In this document: positions 16,026 through 25,359 of the stretch, in pieces
How positions within the stretch are numbered: position 1 is the stretch's first letter
Layout: the number at the start of each line of letters is the position of its first letter
Origin: Desmospora activa DSM 45169
GTDB taxonomy: Bacteria > Bacillota > Bacilli > Thermoactinomycetales > DSM-45169
Assembly (NCBI RefSeq): GCF_003046315.1
Contig: NZ_PZZP01000001.1
Location: 2,690,542-2,754,541, forward strand
Direction of reading: 5' to 3'
DNA length: 64,000 nucleotides
The notes under the pieces: model-generated
What the model was told of the DNA's origin: nothing
The model's input: only the letters and a program-made list of their open reading frames with translations
Database searches by the model: none
Position numbers and translations under genes: made by a program

Positions 16026-16620
16026 CGCTTCCGCCTCCTTCCTCACGGTCCCCGCCACCGGAAACGGGAGAAGCCTGACGCAGTTTCAGTTGAAAGTGAA
16101 GCATCTGTCCGTCCCCCTCCTCTTCTGGTAGTGGAGACACCCCATCACATTGCCGCCCTAGACAGCGAAGCGAGACGTCTTCAACAGCATTCTGTTCCTG
16201 CAACGATTCTAGAAAATCTACCGCCTCTGGCGGCGATGCAAACATCACCCACCCATCAAGACGGGATCCGTTCGCCTCCATCCGCAGTGGCGAAACATTG
16301 GCCGGCAGTGTGTCGTACACCGCATTTAATCCATCCTGCCAGATCAGGCGTCCATCCCGTAGGGCATCTACCGCATCGCGATAAGTGATGGTTGTACCAT
16401 GTTGGTTCATAAAAGCCTGGTGGGATCGAACGGTCCGTTCCGCTTCCCGTTGCTGGTCACGTAAGGACTTGGCTTCCGCTTCCAGACGTTGTTCAACCTC
16501 TCGCTGCTCACCGATGAGCCAATAAGCAAACCCGGCAAAATGAAGAAGCCATAACAGCACAATCACCAATCCAAGAGTAAAGTACCGACGCCCCGCAGGT
16601 GGTTGCGGCAACAAGTTCAT
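16015..16620 (-). CDS. PilN-like fimbrial assembly protein
   Basis: The 201-residue protein has a short cytoplasmic N-terminus (MNLLPQPPAGRRYF), one transmembrane helix (residues 14-36), a coiled coil (REVEQRLEAEAKSLRDQQRE) and a ferredoxin-like periplasmic-type domain. The MNLLP start is a strong PilN signature, because that peptide normally binds the groove of PilM. The ATG overlaps the pilM stop (ATGA-type junction), indicating translational coupling. GGGGGTGGG lies upstream. Confidence 0.75.
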   Translation of the reverse strand: MNLLPQPPAGRRYFTLGLVIVLLWLLHFAGFAYWLIGEQREVEQRLEAEAKSLRDQQREAERTVRSHQAFMNQHGTTITYRDAVDALRDGRLIWQDGLNAVYDTLPANVSPLRMEANGSRLDGWVMFASPPEAVDFLESLQEQNAVEDVSLRCLGRQCDGVSPLPEEEGDGQMLHFQLKLRQASPVSGGGDREEGGGSDGS

Positions 16621-17627
16621 GTGATTCCCACCCCCGTCAACGCAGCGCCTAAGGGGGCGGAAAGCGCATTACCTAAATGGTTGGAGGAATGCAGTTGTAA
16701 ATCTCCCGTCATCAGAGCTTGCGGCCCTTCAGCCACATGTATCGGGGGAATGCCATCCTGTGATTGTAACCATGACGACAATTGGTGGATATCAATGCCT
16801 TCCCCGCTCAACACCCACTCTCGATCCGGTTTCCACAGCTCTCCCCCAATCCAGCCCAACTGATCCGGGCGCATCGCTTTCAACAGCGCCTTTCCATATT
16901 TCTGTCGCTGGCTCTCATCTTTTAACAGCGGCTGCAACGGGTCGATCGACGGCCGATCAGGTACCCCTTCCAAAAAGAGCTTCAACTCCAAAGGAATAAA
17001 AGTTGCCCCTTGTAACACCCCTTGGTTAAATAGACTGACATCCACTCCACTGTGTGTTAAATGGAGCATTCCCCACTTGCGAATCGCCTCGGCAAATGAA
17101 TACTCAAACCAACGGTTGAGGCTGAGGGCGGACAAATCGACAGCGACAAGCTCCAAGCCGCACCACCGCAACACTTCCGCCAATTCTTCCACATAGCGGC
17201 GGGAAGAGACGGCCACCACCACTTCCTGCCGATCTCCATCCTGCCAGACATGACCGATCACCTGAAAATCAAACACCGGGTCATCAAAGGGGAGATCCCA
17301 CTCCGGCAACACCTTTTTTTCAATCCAGCGTCTCATGCGGCCCGCTCCCATTTCCGGCAGATGCCACCTACCCGTTACCACATGCCGGTGTCCCAGCGCA
17401 ACCCGCACCTGTCGGGTATGAAGCCGCTGTGTGGACAAAACATCCTGGATCGATTGAATCAGCTCGTCCGGATCGATGATCGATCGTTCCCCCATCCAGA
17501 TAGGCAGTAATGGATGAATCACATACTGGCTTAACTGAAGTCGGCGAAAGCCTTTTTTTAACTCGACCAATTTAAACACGGAATCCGTCAGTTCCACTCC
17601 AATGGCATAACGTCGGAACCCAAGCAT
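16617..17627 (-). CDS. PilM-like actin-fold pilus assembly protein
   Basis: The 336-residue protein has the actin/FtsA-like fold signals of PilM: an N-terminal AIGVELTDSVFKLVELKKG, the DIDP-like segment DPDELIQSIQDVL and the central VVVAVSSRRYVEELAEVLRWCGLELVAVDLSALSL. PilM is a cytosolic ATP-binding protein that docks on the N-terminus of PilN. Start ATG with AAAGGAG about 11 bases upstream. It is the first gene of a three-gene set. No pilB, pilC, pilD or prepilin gene lies next to it. Confidence 0.75.
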   Translation of the reverse strand: MLGFRRYAIGVELTDSVFKLVELKKGFRRLQLSQYVIHPLLPIWMGERSIIDPDELIQSIQDVLSTQRLHTRQVRVALGHRHVVTGRWHLPEMGAGRMRRWIEKKVLPEWDLPFDDPVFDFQVIGHVWQDGDRQEVVVAVSSRRYVEELAEVLRWCGLELVAVDLSALSLNRWFEYSFAEAIRKWGMLHLTHSGVDVSLFNQGVLQGATFIPLELKLFLEGVPDRPSIDPLQPLLKDESQRQKYGKALLKAMRPDQLGWIGGELWKPDREWVLSGEGIDIHQLSSWLQSQDGIPPIHVAEGPQALMTGDLQLHSSNHLGNALSAPLGAALTGVGIT

Positions 17628-17947
17628 GCATTCATTTCTCCTTTATCTATCCATGCTGTGGACCGCGTGGGGATTGACATTTCAGTCCCGACGCATCATC
17701 GTAAGGATACCGCCACATCCCTCTATCAATTGGATATCACGTGACCGATTTCCTTTCCTTTTTCCCCATTTAAACCCTTTCCGCCCATAAAATACACCGT
17801 TGGACCAAAAGCGACATCATACCAAAGAACTATTAACCTCTTCGGTAATTTTCTAAAAATTATTGCCAAAAGGGACACAAAAAGAGACTGGTTTACGAAT
17901 GATTATTTGAAAGCTGTTTACACATTAACAGAGAGGATCGAGTATTG
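17628..17947. other. Divergent intergenic region, pilM and amidase
   Basis: The region is A/T-rich toward the amidase gene and must hold both promoters. I could not pick a convincing -35/-10 pair or operator. Confidence 0.4.
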
Positions 17948-20449
17948 ATGTGTATTTCTTCTCGTATCACCCTTGTAATCAGTTTCTTTGTCTTGCTGTT
18001 GTTGTTGCTATTGTCTCCCGTTATTCCAGCTTCCTGGGCGCAACCTTCCTCAATCGAAGTAATGGCGGATGAGGTTTACCATCAAACTTCGACCCATTTT
18101 GAAAAAGGGAAGAAATCCAATCTGGAGGTAAAACCTCGCGGAAAAAAAGCGGAGATAACGGTAAAAAACGAGGAGAAATTGGGTGAGTATCAGTCCCCTG
18201 TCATCACGGCAGAGTTTCCCTTTACCGATGCCGTCATCCATTGGAACGAAGGAAAGGGTCCGGTCCACTTATTGAAGGAGCAGGAGCGAATCCGCTTTTA
18301 TGTACGCACATCAGCGGACAAGCAGGAGTGGACTCCCTGGCAATCGGTCGATGTTGATCCGCTGGAAGGACCGGATCATCTAGAGACAGAGCGCTTCTAC
18401 TCCAACCTGATCACAGTCGATTATCATCAATATTTACAGTACAAAGCGGTGCTCGATTCCGCTAAAGACGCGGATACGTTACAAGATGTGACCGTTGTGT
18501 TCCTCAACTCGACCGACGGGAAGTCGACGGCATCCGCAGACACCGTCTCCTTGGCCTCCCTCTTGAGCGAAAAGGCGATCGCTGCCGTCAATCGACCCGC
18601 CATCGTCAGTCGCGCACAGTGGGGAGCGGATGAATCGCTGCGCTATCTCCCGGACGGCAGCGAAGATTGGCCGCGACAATACGCTACCAGTGTGACTCAC
18701 CTTGCCGTCCATCACACCGATACCCCCAATGATGACCCCAACCCGGAAGCGCGTATGCGTTCCATTTACTACTATCACGCCAAAACCCGAGGCTGGGGAG
18801 ATATCGGTTACAATGCCATCATCGGCAGTGACGGCCGCATCTATGAAGGACGGAAAGGAAAAGACAGCGAAGTGCTCACTCCTGGTGTGGTCGCTGCCCA
18901 TGCCTACTCATTTAACTATGGTAGCTTTGGTGTCTCCCTCATGGGAAACTACAGTGAAAAGAAACTTCCCGCCGCCATGCGCAAATCTTTGATCGATTTA
19001 CTCGTATATCAAGCCGATTTGCACAAGATCGATCCCTTGGGCAAAAAAGATTTTGTCCGCAACTATGAGTACAATGACCCCAACGTACCCAGAGTCGACC
19101 GCGATGTGCCAACGCTACAGGGGCATAAAGACTTTCCCCGACACAGCACCGCATGCCCCGGCACCTATGTACACGCGGATCTGCCCAATATCCGCAACGA
19201 TGTGAAAGCCAAAATGGATGCCGCCAATGGAGAGGTAACCGTTGACAACCTGGATAGCGCCAATCGCACGGTAGGCACCTGGAACCAATCGACCAATGTG
19301 CAAGGATACTACGGCTCCAACTACCAAACCCGTACCAAAGGAAGCGGGGCCAACACCTTTACCTGGAACTTCCAACTGCCCACAGCGGGAACATATGAAG
19401 TCTTTGTCCATTACACCGCCGCCTTTGATCGAGCCACCAATGCTCCTTACACGGTTCACGCCAAAACCGGAGCCGTGACCAAAAGGGTGAACCAACAGAG
19501 CAACGGCGGCAAATGGGTTTCCATCGGCTCTTACTCCTTTGACAGCGGCGCCAATAAAATCATCCAATCCGACGATGCCAACGGCTATATAATCGCCGAC
19601 GCTGTGCGGCTGAAGTTGACGGCGGAAGCCCCGCCACTGACGGAAAGGGTCATCGACAACGCCGATCAGGGAGCCACTGCCATCACCGGCACCTGGAACA
19701 CTTCCAGCAATGTGCAGGGATACTGGGGGACCAATTACCGCACCCGCAGCGCCGGTAGCGGAGCCAACACTTTCACCTGGAAGTTCACCCCCGGCAAAAC
19801 CGGTGTCTATCGTATTTCCACTTGGTATCCATCCGGTTCCGACCGGGCAACAAACGCTCCTTTTACCGTCACCTATGACGGCGGCAGCTATACCCAGCGC
19901 ATCAACCAAAAACAAAACGGCGGCCGCTGGGTAGAAGTAGGCGTCTTCCCCTTTCAAGCGGGGCAAGAAGGCCGCGTCCGCTTGACGGATAATGCTGACG
20001 GTTACGTCATTGCCGATGCTGTCCGCTTTGAGTGGGTACCCAATATGACCATTAGCGACAACGATGACGCCGGCAACACCGCCACCGGTGACAACTGGGT
20101 TAGTTCCACTGCGATCAAAACCTACTATGGTTCGGATTACATCTATAACCACAAGGGAACCGGAGAAGACACCTTCACCTGGAATCTGGATATCCCCACC
20201 TCCGGCACCTATAAGATCTACACCCGTTTTCAACCCTACACCAACCGCGCCACCGATGCGCCATATACCGTCCGCCACCGCGACGGGGAAAAGATGGTCC
20301 GCATCAATCAACAGGAGAATAACGGTGTCTGGGTGGAATTGGGCACCTACACCTTTGAAAAAGGCGGAACCAACCAAGTCATGCTCTCAGACGATGCCAG
20401 CGGCCTCGTCGTCGCCGACGCCATCTTGGTGGAGCCGGTCGGGCAATAG
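17948..20449 (+). CDS. Secreted N-acetylmuramoyl-L-alanine amidase with three golvesin-like repeats
   Basis: A signal peptide (ITLVISFFVLLLLLLLS, cleavage near AWAQ) is followed by an about 180-residue N-terminal region. Next comes an amidase_2/PGRP domain (about 210-415, with RAQWGADES, LAVHHTDTP, YNAIIGSDGRIYEGR and GHKDFPRHSTACPG as zinc and catalytic positions). Three tandem repeats of about 130 residues each (about 430-560, 567-695, 703-832) share GTWN..., TFTWNF, DRATNAPY, RINQ, GxWVEVG and VIADAVR. They resemble golvesin/xanthan-lyase-type carbohydrate-binding beta domains. The enzyme should cut the MurNAc-L-Ala bond in cell walls. ATG at 17948. A TTG at 17945 is equally possible. Confidence 0.9.
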   Translation: MCISSRITLVISFFVLLLLLLLSPVIPASWAQPSSIEVMADEVYHQTSTHFEKGKKSNLEVKPRGKKAEITVKNEEKLGEYQSPVITAEFPFTDAVIHWNEGKGPVHLLKEQERIRFYVRTSADKQEWTPWQSVDVDPLEGPDHLETERFYSNLITVDYHQYLQYKAVLDSAKDADTLQDVTVVFLNSTDGKSTASADTVSLASLLSEKAIAAVNRPAIVSRAQWGADESLRYLPDGSEDWPRQYATSVTHLAVHHTDTPNDDPNPEARMRSIYYYHAKTRGWGDIGYNAIIGSDGRIYEGRKGKDSEVLTPGVVAAHAYSFNYGSFGVSLMGNYSEKKLPAAMRKSLIDLLVYQADLHKIDPLGKKDFVRNYEYNDPNVPRVDRDVPTLQGHKDFPRHSTACPGTYVHADLPNIRNDVKAKMDAANGEVTVDNLDSANRTVGTWNQSTNVQGYYGSNYQTRTKGSGANTFTWNFQLPTAGTYEVFVHYTAAFDRATNAPYTVHAKTGAVTKRVNQQSNGGKWVSIGSYSFDSGANKIIQSDDANGYIIADAVRLKLTAEAPPLTERVIDNADQGATAITGTWNTSSNVQGYWGTNYRTRSAGSGANTFTWKFTPGKTGVYRISTWYPSGSDRATNAPFTVTYDGGSYTQRINQKQNGGRWVEVGVFPFQAGQEGRVRLTDNADGYVIADAVRFEWVPNMTISDNDDAGNTATGDNWVSSTAIKTYYGSDYIYNHKGTGEDTFTWNLDIPTSGTYKIYTRFQPYTNRATDAPYTVRHRDGEKMVRINQQENNGVWVELGTYTFEKGGTNQVMLSDDASGLVVADAILVEPVGQ

Positions 20450-20479
20450 TAAAATAGAGATATTAGCGCCCTAAATACG

Positions 20480-20519
20480 AAACCTCCTCTTTTCGTTTTT
20501 GAATAGAGGAGGTTTATTA
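20480..20519 (+). terminator. Terminator after the amidase gene
   Basis: AAACCTCCTC pairs with GAGGAGGTTT across a 16-base loop, followed by ATTA. It begins 30 bases after the stop. Confidence 0.8.
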
Positions 20520-20680
20520 CCGCTATCTAAGCCACACCGAAGGTTAAAACTTTTTACCTTCCCACCAAAAATGTCCAACCAGATTGATTTGAGGATATCA
20601 ACCTTACATCGTTTAGTTATAGGATTTTTCATAATTAAAATCGAAAAGGGTTCGTTATTAAGTGAAAGGAGACGATCGCA

Positions 20681-21184
20681 TTGATCCTGGAAACCAAGAG
20701 AATGATCTTGCGACAGTTAACGATGGATGATGTGGATAATTTATTACTTATTTTTCGTGATCCAATCGCAATGGAACACTACCCTTCTACAAAAGACGTG
20801 GCTGAGACGAAAAGTTGGATTCAATGGAATTTAAACTTATACGCAAACAATGGTTATGGTCTTTGGGCGGCGATTGATAAAAAGAGTGGTGAGTTTCTCG
20901 GGCAAGTGGGGCTAACCCCTCAAGAGGTTGAGCAAGTGATTGAAATTGAGATTGGTTATTTGTTTGTGAGAAAGTTCTGGGGAAAAAGGTTCGCGACTGA
21001 AGGTGCCCTCGCTTGCCGTGAATACGGTTTCCATGAACTAAACCGAAACCGGCTAATCTCTCTTCCTGATCCCTTGAATTTAGCGAGTAGACGGGTTGCA
21101 GAGAAAATCGGCATGGTTCTGGAAAAAGAAGTGACGAAGTGGAATAAACAAGTATTGGTTTATGCTGTCCATAAAGACTACTGA
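20681..21184 (+). CDS. GNAT-family N-acetyltransferase (RimJ/RimL type)
   Basis: The 167-residue protein starts with the typical LETKRMILRQLTMDDVDNL of ribosomal-protein alanine acetyltransferase-like GNATs. It contains the acetyl-CoA region (EIEIGYLFVRKFWGKRFATEGALACREYGF in pieces) and the C-terminal NLASRRVAEKIGM. It transfers acetyl groups from acetyl-CoA. The acceptor cannot be predicted. The start is TTG nine bases after AAAGGAG. Composition is more A/T-rich than the amidase gene. Confidence 0.85.
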   Translation: MILETKRMILRQLTMDDVDNLLLIFRDPIAMEHYPSTKDVAETKSWIQWNLNLYANNGYGLWAAIDKKSGEFLGQVGLTPQEVEQVIEIEIGYLFVRKFWGKRFATEGALACREYGFHELNRNRLISLPDPLNLASRRVAEKIGMVLEKEVTKWNKQVLVYAVHKDY

Positions 21185-21239
21185 GCAGAATCAATGCGCA
21201 ATCATTGATAACTCCCTTGCATTCGGTGAAATCCAATCA

Positions 21240-21266
21240 GCGGGGATTTGTTATTCCCCGCGTTGT
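21240..21266 (+). terminator. Terminator after the acetyltransferase gene
   Basis: GCGGGGA pairs with TTCCCCGC around a short A/T loop, followed by GTTGTTT. Confidence 0.7.
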
Positions 21267-21331
21267 TTATCCATCGCCCATCACCACGTTGGCTTTACTA
21301 GAACACTTTCCCTATCGAACTGCTGAAATAT

Positions 21332-21375
21332 GCTCTACTTTGGCACACTTCCTCTAGGGCGTCTGCCTGAGTGCG
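21332..21375 (+). repeat. Dispersed intergenic repeat, short copy
   Basis: GCTCTACTTTGGCACAC, then TCCTCTAG, then GGCGTCTGCCTGAGT occur here. The same two blocks occur in inverse orientation at 61249-61301, where the space between them is longer. No gene overlaps it. Confidence 0.65.
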
Positions 21376-21384
21376 GCTAACCTT

Positions 21385-21591
21385 TCATATACGCCTTAAA
21401 ACCACGGGTACCGCAACGGCACCCACCAGAGCAGAAATAAACGGAAGAAAGCGAAGCCACCTCAGCCAGATGGGACGATCAAATAGTTGCAGACCGATCA
21501 TGGCGATCATTTCGGACAGGACAATACCGGCGATAAATCCGCCAATCAAGCCTCCGATCAGGCCCAATGCGATTACAATAGCCTTTTTCAT
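21385..21591 (-). CDS. Small membrane protein, DUF5957-like
   Basis: The 68-residue protein consists of two hydrophobic helices: AIVIALGLIGGLIGGFIAGI, then LRFLPFISALVGAVAVPVVL, with FDRPIWLR between. The GLIGGF...SEMIAMIG...FDRP pattern resembles the DUF5957 family of small Bacillales membrane proteins of unknown role. ATG at 21591 with AGGGGAGGG upstream. It starts 38 bases after the multicopper oxidase stop on the same strand, so the two are probably cotranscribed. Confidence 0.7.
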   Translation of the reverse strand: MKKAIVIALGLIGGLIGGFIAGIVLSEMIAMIGLQLFDRPIWLRWLRFLPFISALVGAVAVPVVLRRI

Positions 21592-21629
21592 ATGATTCCC
21601 TCCCCTCCTTGGGACAATACTTTTCATTG

Positions 21630-23060
21630 TTAATCCGGTAGATTGCCCGATTTTGTTCCAACCCGATAAGGAGTAGTGACTCCTTCATAATTGACCATCA
21701 TTGACATGCCGTTGGCTGCATGGCCCAAATTATGGCAGTGCTCCATCCATAAACCCGGATTATTGGCCTCAAAGGCGATTTCATAAACATCCCCGCGAAA
21801 CAACAGAATACTATCGGCATAAATGGGGCTTCCGGACAAAGGCTTTCCGTTTTTCGTTAACACCTTAAATAGATGACCATGAAGGTGCATCGGATGCGGC
21901 CCGCCAAATTTATGATCAAATCGGATCTTGATCCACTCCCCCTCCTTCACGATTAAGGGTGGGATGTCATGAAACTGTTTACCGTTAATATCGAGGAGTC
22001 CAAGGGTGAGTTGATAGGTGCGATCAAACTTCATATCTGGTGTGATTCCGTCTTCCTTTGGGGTGCCATAGGTAGTGAAATCGAACTCCTTCGCATTCTT
22101 GTTCAGCCTCTCCGGTGCTGACCCATGCCCAAGGGATAGATTTAATTTTGGCTGTTCCTTGCTGTAGATCTGAACCTGTCCGTTTTTAGGCATGGTAAAA
22201 AGCACATCATACCGTTGGCCTCCACCGATCGGAATCCATTGCTGCCGGATCACATCTGGGCCGTTTAAGTCCTGCCCATCGATGGAGATAACCTGAAAAT
22301 CGGCTCCGGCTACACCCATCCACTGGACTTCGTTGTCAGCATTAATGATACGAAGGCGGACGGCATCCCCCGGCTTGGCATCCAGCTTTAAGCCGTCTAC
22401 TTGGCCATTGGTAAGGGTATGCTTATCATTTAGCTTCTGTAACGTAACGGCATAATCGCGGTCATAGCGGAAGGTTTCCTTCTTCGGCTCCACGATCAGT
22501 CGCCCGATCAATCCGCGCCCCGCCTGCTCTGAGCTTTGTTGATGGGAGTGATACCAATAGGTTCCTGGATGTCTGGCGATAAATTCATACGTAAAGGATT
22601 TCCCCGGCCATACCGCATCTTGTGTCACACCAGGGACCCCGTCCTGTGAACAAGGGAGAACGACACCGTGCCAATGGATGGATACTCCCTTTTCTACATT
22701 TTTATTTGCCAAGGTGACTATGACCCGATCACCTTCCTTGACACGCAATTCTGGTCCGGGAGTGGAGCCGTTGTAGGTCCAGGCTTCCACCGTTTTGCCG
22801 TTATTTAGTGTGATCGTTGTTTTAGCCGCCGTAAGCGTAAACCTTTTGACGGGAGCGTCTGAGGGGGCTTCAGTTATATCTGCACAAGAGACGCCGTCTC
22901 CTCCCCCATTTTCGTGATGGTGTGTACCGTGTTCTGCCATATTGATCTCTTCGGGATATTTACCGCTTTGGTATCCACTATGGAATCCACAGGCTGTCGC
23001 CAATAGACTCATCAACAACAAGAGCAACAGCATGCTGATCGTTTTGCTCTGCTTAATCAT
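21630..23060 (-). CDS. Lipoprotein multicopper oxidase
   Basis: The 476-residue enzyme has a lipoprotein signal (LLATACGF lipobox) and should sit on the outer face of the membrane. All copper-binding motifs are present: HWHG, WYHSH, HPMHLHGH and the C-terminal WMEHCHNLGH with an axial Met. A His-rich stretch (EHGTHHHE) precedes the first domain. The three cupredoxin domains are complete. It could oxidise Cu(I), Mn(II) or phenolic substrates. The sequence does not decide. ATG at 23060 with AAGGAG upstream. A palindrome lies 51-65 bases upstream. Confidence 0.92.
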   Translation of the reverse strand: MIKQSKTISMLLLLLLMSLLATACGFHSGYQSGKYPEEINMAEHGTHHHENGGGDGVSCADITEAPSDAPVKRFTLTAAKTTITLNNGKTVEAWTYNGSTPGPELRVKEGDRVIVTLANKNVEKGVSIHWHGVVLPCSQDGVPGVTQDAVWPGKSFTYEFIARHPGTYWYHSHQQSSEQAGRGLIGRLIVEPKKETFRYDRDYAVTLQKLNDKHTLTNGQVDGLKLDAKPGDAVRLRIINADNEVQWMGVAGADFQVISIDGQDLNGPDVIRQQWIPIGGGQRYDVLFTMPKNGQVQIYSKEQPKLNLSLGHGSAPERLNKNAKEFDFTTYGTPKEDGITPDMKFDRTYQLTLGLLDINGKQFHDIPPLIVKEGEWIKIRFDHKFGGPHPMHLHGHLFKVLTKNGKPLSGSPIYADSILLFRGDVYEIAFEANNPGLWMEHCHNLGHAANGMSMMVNYEGVTTPYRVGTKSGNLPD

Positions 23061-23340
23061 TCTCAATCTCCTTCCCTCGTGTTGAGGTGGCAACGATTGA
23101 GTTCATCCTAACAACATGATGTTGTGAACTTTTGACGATCAGTTACGGGTTGGATGAAATTGAATCGCCCAACCGAGGGTCCCTTTAACGTGCCATTTCC
23201 TCTTTCCACACACAACGCTCAGGGCTTTCCGTACAAGGATGAAAGTCCGTTCCACTCAGCACCTCCCCTTAAATTTCATGGTTGATTAAGCTGCCCCTTC
23301 GGAATGAGAGCTCATTCTTCTTAGTTGAGTCTCACACGGA
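23061..23340. other. Intergenic region upstream of the multicopper oxidase
   Basis: It holds the mco promoter region with a perfect 15-base palindrome at 23111-23125 and otherwise no gene. The nadA terminator follows. Confidence 0.45.
23111..23125. promoter_or_regulatory. Candidate operator upstream of the multicopper oxidase
   Basis: ACAACAT-G-ATGTTGT is a perfect inverted repeat. It is flanked by GTTCA and TGAAC at unequal distance. Position and symmetry suit a repressor or metal sensor. The cognate regulator is unknown. Confidence 0.45.
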
Positions 23341-23390
23341 AAAAACCCTACATCCAACCGCAACGTCGGTTAGCTGTAGGGTTTTATTTT
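23341..23390 (-). terminator. Terminator of the nadBCA operon
   Basis: AAAACCCTACA pairs with TGTAGGGTTTT on either side of an inner CTAACCGACGTTGCGGTTGG-type hairpin. T-runs on both strands allow bidirectional action. Confidence 0.9.
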
Positions 23391-23410
23391 TGACCTTGGA
23401 TCGTATACGC

Positions 23411-24514
23411 TCACTGAATCGCTAGCATTCGATCCAATGCCGTCCGGGACCAGTGAGCCGTGTCTGTGTCTACAGACACCTGGTTGACGATATTTCCTTC
23501 TACCAGGCTTTCCAACGCCCACAACAGATGTGGGCGGTCGATGCGGTTCATGGTGAGACAAGGGCACATCGTCTGGCTCAGCAGTTGGATATGCTGCTGC
23601 GGATGTTGGTTGGCCAATCGCTGCACCAGGTTAACCTCGGTTCCGATCGCCCATTTGCTGCCGGGAGGGGCTTGCTCAATCTGCTTAATAATATAGCTGG
23701 TGGAGCCGTTGAGGTCGGAAGCTTGCACCACATCAAAGGTGCATTCGGGATGGACGATCACTTTTGTTTCCGGGTCCCGCTGGCGTACACGCTCGATCTG
23801 GTCCACGGTAAATTTGGTGTGGACGGAGCAATGGCCTTTCCACAGCAAAACACGCCAATCATCTTGTGGTCCTTTTACTTCTTCCCATTCGCCCTGCACT
23901 TGGTTCCAGACCGCCATCTGTTCCAACGGAATGCCCATGGCATAAGCGGTATTGCGGCCCAGATGCTGATCCGGCAGGAACAGAATCCGCTTTTTTTGTT
24001 GGAATGCCCACTCCAGCACCCCTTTGGCGTTGGTAGAAGTACAGGTGGTGCCGCCATGACGACCGACAAAGGATTTAATGGCGGCAGTAGAATTAACATA
24101 GGTAACCGGCAGCACGGTATCCCCCAGTTCCCGCTGCATCACTTCCCACGCCTCTTCTAACTCCTCTAGATCCGCCATATCCGCCATGGAACAGCCTGCT
24201 TTCATATCAGGTAGGATGACGATCTGATCATTTCGGGTCAAGATATCCGCCGACTCCGCCATAAAATGAACCCCGCAGAAAACGATCGCCTTCGCCTGTT
24301 GTTGCTGTTGCGCGATCCGAGCCAACTCCAGAGAATCGCCGGTAAAATCGGCAAAGCGAATCACATCATCCCGTTGGTAGTGATGGCCCATAATCACCAG
24401 ATCTTTACCCAAACGGGTTTTAGCCGCATGGATGCGTTCGTCATACTCCGCATCGGCCAAGTTGCGATAGTGTTCCGGTAAAACCGTATCCACAAATGGG
24501 GATAAGATTGTCAT
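23411..24514 (-). CDS. nadA: Quinolinate synthase
   Basis: It condenses iminoaspartate with dihydroxyacetone phosphate to quinolinate using a 4Fe-4S cluster. The 367-residue protein has [28 protein letters not shown], the Cys in [21 protein letters not shown] and the C-terminal CPCLTMNRI, which include the cluster ligands. ATG overlaps the nadC stop (ATGA), and GGAGGG lies six bases upstream. Third gene of nadB-nadC-nadA. Confidence 0.96.
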   Translation of the reverse strand: MTILSPFVDTVLPEHYRNLADAEYDERIHAAKTRLGKDLVIMGHHYQRDDVIRFADFTGDSLELARIAQQQQQAKAIVFCGVHFMAESADILTRNDQIVILPDMKAGCSMADMADLEELEEAWEVMQRELGDTVLPVTYVNSTAAIKSFVGRHGGTTCTSTNAKGVLEWAFQQKKRILFLPDQHLGRNTAYAMGIPLEQMAVWNQVQGEWEEVKGPQDDWRVLLWKGHCSVHTKFTVDQIERVRQRDPETKVIVHPECTFDVVQASDLNGSTSYIIKQIEQAPPGSKWAIGTEVNLVQRLANQHPQQHIQLLSQTMCPCLTMNRIDRPHLLWALESLVEGNIVNQVSVDTDTAHWSRTALDRMLAIQ

Positions 24515-25359
24515 GATGATCCCTCCTTGTTGATCAAATCCAAGCTGATATCCAAAGCGGGGGCAGAATGGGTCAACCAGCCCAGGGAAATGGCATCAAC
24601 GCCGGTCTCTGCGACTGCGCGCGCATTTTCCGGTGTAATCCCACCGGAAGCCTCGGTCCACGCTTTTCCTTGCGCCAACTGCACCGCCTCTCGCAAGGTG
24701 GAAAGGTCCATATTGTCCAGCAACAGTGCATCGATATCCAGCTCCACCGCTTCCCGCACCTGTTCCAATGTGTCTGCCTCCACTTCCACCTGTACCATAT
24801 GGCCCACCCGTTGCCGCACGCACTCCACCGCTTCCCGCAATCCACCGGCAGCGACGATATGGTTATCCTTGATCATCACCCCATGACTAAGGCCAAAACG
24901 GTGGTTGGTACCGCCACCGATCTGAACCGCCCATTTTTCCAACATGCGTAAACCGGGTGTTGTTTTACGGGTATCCAATACGCGACAAGGCAGCCCTGCC
25001 AACGAACGGACGACACGCTGAGTCACTGTAGCAATCCCCGACATCCGCTGCAATAAATTGAGCGCTACCCGTTCCGCCGTCAAAATGGAGCGGGTGCTGC
25101 CTTCCAATTGAACCAAAACCTCACCCGGTGCTACCGGCGCTCCATCCCTTACCACAGGGTTAAAAGTCAACTGCGGATCCCATTGAGCAAAAACTTCCCT
25201 CGCCACTTCCAGCCCGGCAACCACGCCTTCCTCTTTAGCGATCAACCGCGCCTGACTGATATGGGATGCCGGAATCAACACCTCCGAAGTCCAATCACCG
25301 TATCCGATATCCTCGTTTAATGCTTCACGTACCAATTGCTGCAAATGTAACCGATTCAT
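24511..25359 (-). CDS. nadC: Nicotinate-nucleotide pyrophosphorylase (carboxylating)
   Basis: It converts quinolinate and PRPP to nicotinate mononucleotide with loss of CO2. The 282-residue protein shows [16 protein letters not shown]-type [47 protein letters not shown] and DNMD. The ATG at 25359 matches the conserved start and has GGGGGAAG upstream. It overlaps nadB by 35 bases. A longer frame to 25440 lies inside nadB. Confidence 0.96.
   Translation of the reverse strand: MNRLHLQQLVREALNEDIGYGDWTSEVLIPASHISQARLIAKEEGVVAGLEVAREVFAQWDPQLTFNPVVRDGAPVAPGEVLVQLEGSTRSILTAERVALNLLQRMSGIATVTQRVVRSLAGLPCRVLDTRKTTPGLRMLEKWAVQIGGGTNHRFGLSHGVMIKDNHIVAAGGLREAVECVRQRVGHMVQVEVEADTLEQVREAVELDIDALLLDNMDLSTLREAVQLAQGKAWTEASGGITPENARAVAETGVDAISLGWLTHSAPALDISLDLINKEGSS

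Noticed and set aside
19115..20377. 420-codon minus-strand ORF
   Set aside because: It is antisense to the golvesin repeats, with codon-bias-driven openness, no ribosome binding site and no family likeness.
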